This document shows, piece by piece, positions 6,929 through 8,251 of a stretch of DNA of 8,251 bases. Position numbers and translations under genes: made by a program. The notes beneath the pieces were generated by a model. It ran no database searches, was not told the origin of the DNA, and worked only from the letters and a program-made list of their open reading frames with translations. Each line of letters starts with the position of its first letter. The stretch's first letter is position 1. Source of the DNA: Nitrospinota bacterium (GTDB lineage Bacteria; Nitrospinota; Nitrospinia; Nitrospinales; Nitrospinaceae); assembly GCA_027298165.1 (NCBI GenBank), contig JAPUGN010000128.1, positions 1 to 8,251 of the forward strand, in the 5' to 3' direction.

Positions 6929-6947
6929 CGTGGATAGGTGGGGATAG
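6929..6947 (-). promoter_or_regulatory. Two phased degenerate DnaA boxes
   Basis: CTATCCACG (6937-6929) and CTATCCCCA (6947-6939) on the minus strand each match 7 of 9 positions. They lie in the same orientation exactly 10 bp apart, about one helical turn. Affinity is likely low, but the phasing would suit cooperative DnaA loading. Confidence 0.35.
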
Positions 6948-6962
6948 TTTTTGACGCTATTC

Positions 6963-6968
6963 ATTATA
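6963..6968 (-). promoter_or_regulatory. Candidate -10 element of a gyrB promoter
   Basis: Perfect TATAAT on the minus strand, within AAGGTATAATGAATAG. No good -35 is seen at 16-18 nt (TGCTGA at 17). A start near 6956 would give a leader of about 165 nt crossing the DnaA-box and trio region. The match may be chance in AT-rich DNA. Confidence 0.3.
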
Positions 6969-6982
6969 CCTTAAATTAGATG

Positions 6983-7005
6983 TTTTCAGCACAGTTTTTG
7001 CACAG
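6983..7005. repeat. Short tandem direct repeat downstream of dnaA
   Basis: TTTTCAGCACAG (6983-6994) is followed immediately by TTTTTGCACAG (6995-7005), a 12- and 11-nt tandem pair sharing TTTT and GCACAG. The second copy includes the 7-of-9 DnaA-box-like TTTTGCACA. It lies 13 bp from the dnaA stop and could be part of the origin's protein-binding sites. Confidence 0.4.
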
Positions 7006-7017
7006 GTATTTTACAGA

Positions 7018-8251
7018 TTATCCATTTTCAATTAGTTTAATTATCTCCTGAATCCGGCTTTCAATTTCTTTGTTTTCCTTCACCAAACCGGTAATCTTGC
7101 GGTGGGAAAAAATGACCGTGGTGTGGTCTTTGCCGCCGAACTGGCGGCCGATTTCGGGGAGCGACGCCTGGGTGTATTCGCGACAGATATACATGGCAAT
7201 CTGACGCGGTACGGAGATGTCCCGGGAACGCTTTTTGGACTTCAAATCCGCGACCTTAAGCTGGTGAAATTGGGCCACGGTTTTTTGAATGTTGGGGATG
7301 GTAAAATGGCGGTTTTTATCAATTGTGAAATCTTTTAAAACATCCTGCGCTAGCTCGAGATTGATCTCTCTGTGGGTGAATGACGCGTAGGCGATAACCC
7401 GCAACAACAGGCCCTCCAGTTCACGAATATTGGATCGAATGTTGTTGGCCAGAAACATAGCAACATCCTGGGGGAGGCCCTTCTTGTGGATTTCGGCTTT
7501 CTGGTACAGGATTGCTATTTTGGTTTCCAGATCCGGAGGCATGATGTCAGCGATCAACCCGCTTTCGAAACGTGACCTGAGCCGCTCTTCGATGTTCTGC
7601 ATGTCCTTGGGGTAGCGGTCGCTGGAGATGACAATCTGTTTGTGATATTCGTACAGGGAATTAAATGTGTAAAAGAATTCCTCCTGGGTCCGTTCTTTCC
7701 CCGCGAAGAACTGAATATCGTCCACCAGAAGAACATCCAGGGGTCGGTAGCGTTCGCGAAAACCCTGCATGCGGTCTTTTTTGATGGATTCGATCAAATC
7801 CACTGTGAAACTTTCTGCGGAAATGTAGCGTACCCGGGTCTCCGGGTTGGCTTGGACAATGGCGTTGCCGATGGCATGGAGCAGGTGGGTTTTGCCCAGC
7901 CCGACCGCCCCGTATAAAAACAACGGGTTATAATTTTGCGCCGGGTTGGTGGCAACGGCCTGGCAAGCGGCGTGCGCGAACTGGTTGTTGGGGCCCACGA
8001 CAAAATTATCGAAAACATATTTAGGATTCAAGAACCCACGGTGAAACAGCGGCATGGGCGACGGCAGGTCCCGGGTTTTCTGCGGCTCCGGAATGTCCGT
8101 GGAGGTCTTTGCGACCGCACCTTCCGAGCTGACCCTGAAACGGACTGCCAGTTTTTTGTCGGACACTGTTTCCAAAACGTTCTGAATCAGCTCTAGATAA
8201 TTTTCGATCAAACATTTTTCGTAGAAACGATTGGGGACCGCGATGGTCAAC
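7018..8251 (-). CDS. dnaA: Chromosomal replication initiator DnaA (5' end beyond the window)
   Basis: AAA+ initiator that binds DnaA boxes and opens the origin. About 410 codons are visible. The first residues (LTIAVPNRFYEKCLIENY) align with the end of domain I near residue 40 of E. coli DnaA, so most of domain I is missing and the TTG at 8250 is internal, not a start. Domain II is short (about 41-75 of the visible part). Domain III has Walker A GAVGLGKTH (114-122), Walker B LLVDDIQF (174-181), the sensor 1 region ISSDRYP (208-214), the arginine-finger region ERLRSRFESG (222-231) and sensor 2 NIRELEGLLLR (274-284). Domain IV has the basic loop KSKKRSRDISVPRQIAMYICRE (337-358) and the signature GGKDHTTVIFSHRKI (372-386), which contacts the DnaA box. 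The gene is intact to its TAA stop. No terminator hairpin follows; the origin-like gap does. Identity is certain. Confidence 0.98.
   Translation of the reverse strand, partial: LTIAVPNRFYEKCLIENYLELIQNVLETVSDKKLAVRFRVSSEGAVAKTSTDIPEPQKTRDLPSPMPLFHRGFLNPKYVFDNFVVGPNNQFAHAACQAVATNPAQNYNPLFLYGAVGLGKTHLLHAIGNAIVQANPETRVRYISAESFTVDLIESIKKDRMQGFRERYRPLDVLLVDDIQFFAGKERTQEEFFYTFNSLYEYHKQIVISSDRYPKDMQNIEERLRSRFESGLIADIMPPDLETKIAILYQKAEIHKKGLPQDVAMFLANNIRSNIRELEGLLLRVIAYASFTHREINLELAQDVLKDFTIDKNRHFTIPNIQKTVAQFHQLKVADLKSKKRSRDISVPRQIAMYICREYTQASLPEIGRQFGGKDHTTVIFSHRKITGLVKENKEIESRIQEIIKLIENG

Larger units (their letters stand above)
6792..7017. other. Putative replication origin (oriC-like region) between dnaA and gyrB
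   Basis: A 226-bp non-coding gap with 34% GC, far below the flanking genes. In one orientation (consensus TTATCCACA on the minus strand) it holds box-like 9-mers at 6854-6862 (8 of 9), 6929-6937 and 6939-6947 (7 of 9 each), and weaker ones at 6846-6854 and 6874-6882 (6 of 9). A plus-strand 7-of-9 box, TTTTGCACA, lies at 6996-7004, and another, TTATCCATT (7018-7026), overlaps the dnaA stop. Next to the best box are a short GC cluster, four DnaA-trio-like triplets and a 21% GC tract, which is the order described for bacterial basal unwinding systems. Origins are commonly placed beside dnaA. Only one box is near-consensus, so this is a strong candidate, not a proof. The region may also hold the gyrB promoter. 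Confidence 0.55.

Noticed and set aside
6951..6977. Plus-strand promoter with TTGACG as -35.
   Set aside because: No good -10 lies at 16-18 nt, and no plus-strand gene follows; it would only run antisense into dnaA.
8248..8250. TTG at the right end as the dnaA start codon.
   Set aside because: The protein there aligns with the end of DnaA domain I (the APNRF segment), so about 40 N-terminal residues are expected upstream and the gene is simply cut by the window.

Overview
The window holds a compact chromosomal core region in which every gene reads on the minus strand. From high to low coordinate these are dnaA (its start lies beyond the right edge), gyrB, gyrA, a TPR lipoprotein, and serS (it runs off the left edge). 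Protein similarity supports all five reading frames, and no frameshift or internal stop is visible. I found no tRNA, rRNA, CRISPR array, transposase or phage gene. The organism looks like a Gram-negative-type (diderm) bacterium: it has a predicted lipoprotein with a lipobox, a GyrB of the long class with a large insert in its C-terminal half, and moderately GC-rich coding DNA. The phylum cannot be fixed from the sequence alone. A Nitrospinota- or Desulfobacterota-like lineage is a guess, based on gene order and on the type of intergenic repeat at 1488-1570.

Layout: 7018-8251 is dnaA without its first few dozen codons. 6792-7017 is a 226-bp gap of only 34% GC (77 G/C bases counted). It carries several DnaA-box-like 9-mers, a run of four DnaA-trio-like triplets and a 21% GC stretch that ends at the gyrB start codon. 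Together these look like a replication origin with a basal unwinding module. 4188-6791 is gyrB and 1740-4157 is gyrA; they are 30 bp apart and almost certainly co-transcribed. 1445-1739 is a 295-bp gap with two kinds of repeat: a degenerate dispersed-type repeat (1488-1570) and two diverged copies of a small hairpin-bearing element (1604-1653 and 1701-1738). The second copy directly abuts the gyrA stop codon. 590-1444 is the TPR lipoprotein, whose stop codon overlaps the serS start as TAATG. 1-590 is the N-terminal 196 codons of serS.

Together the genes cover replication initiation (DnaA and the putative origin) and supercoiling control (GyrB and GyrA as the A2B2 gyrase). A separate two-gene unit pairs an envelope TPR protein with seryl-tRNA synthetase. 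dnaN and recF, which sit between dnaA and gyrB in many bacteria, are absent here, and the putative origin occupies that place. The most interesting signals are the origin-like module and the paired hairpin elements downstream of gyrA.
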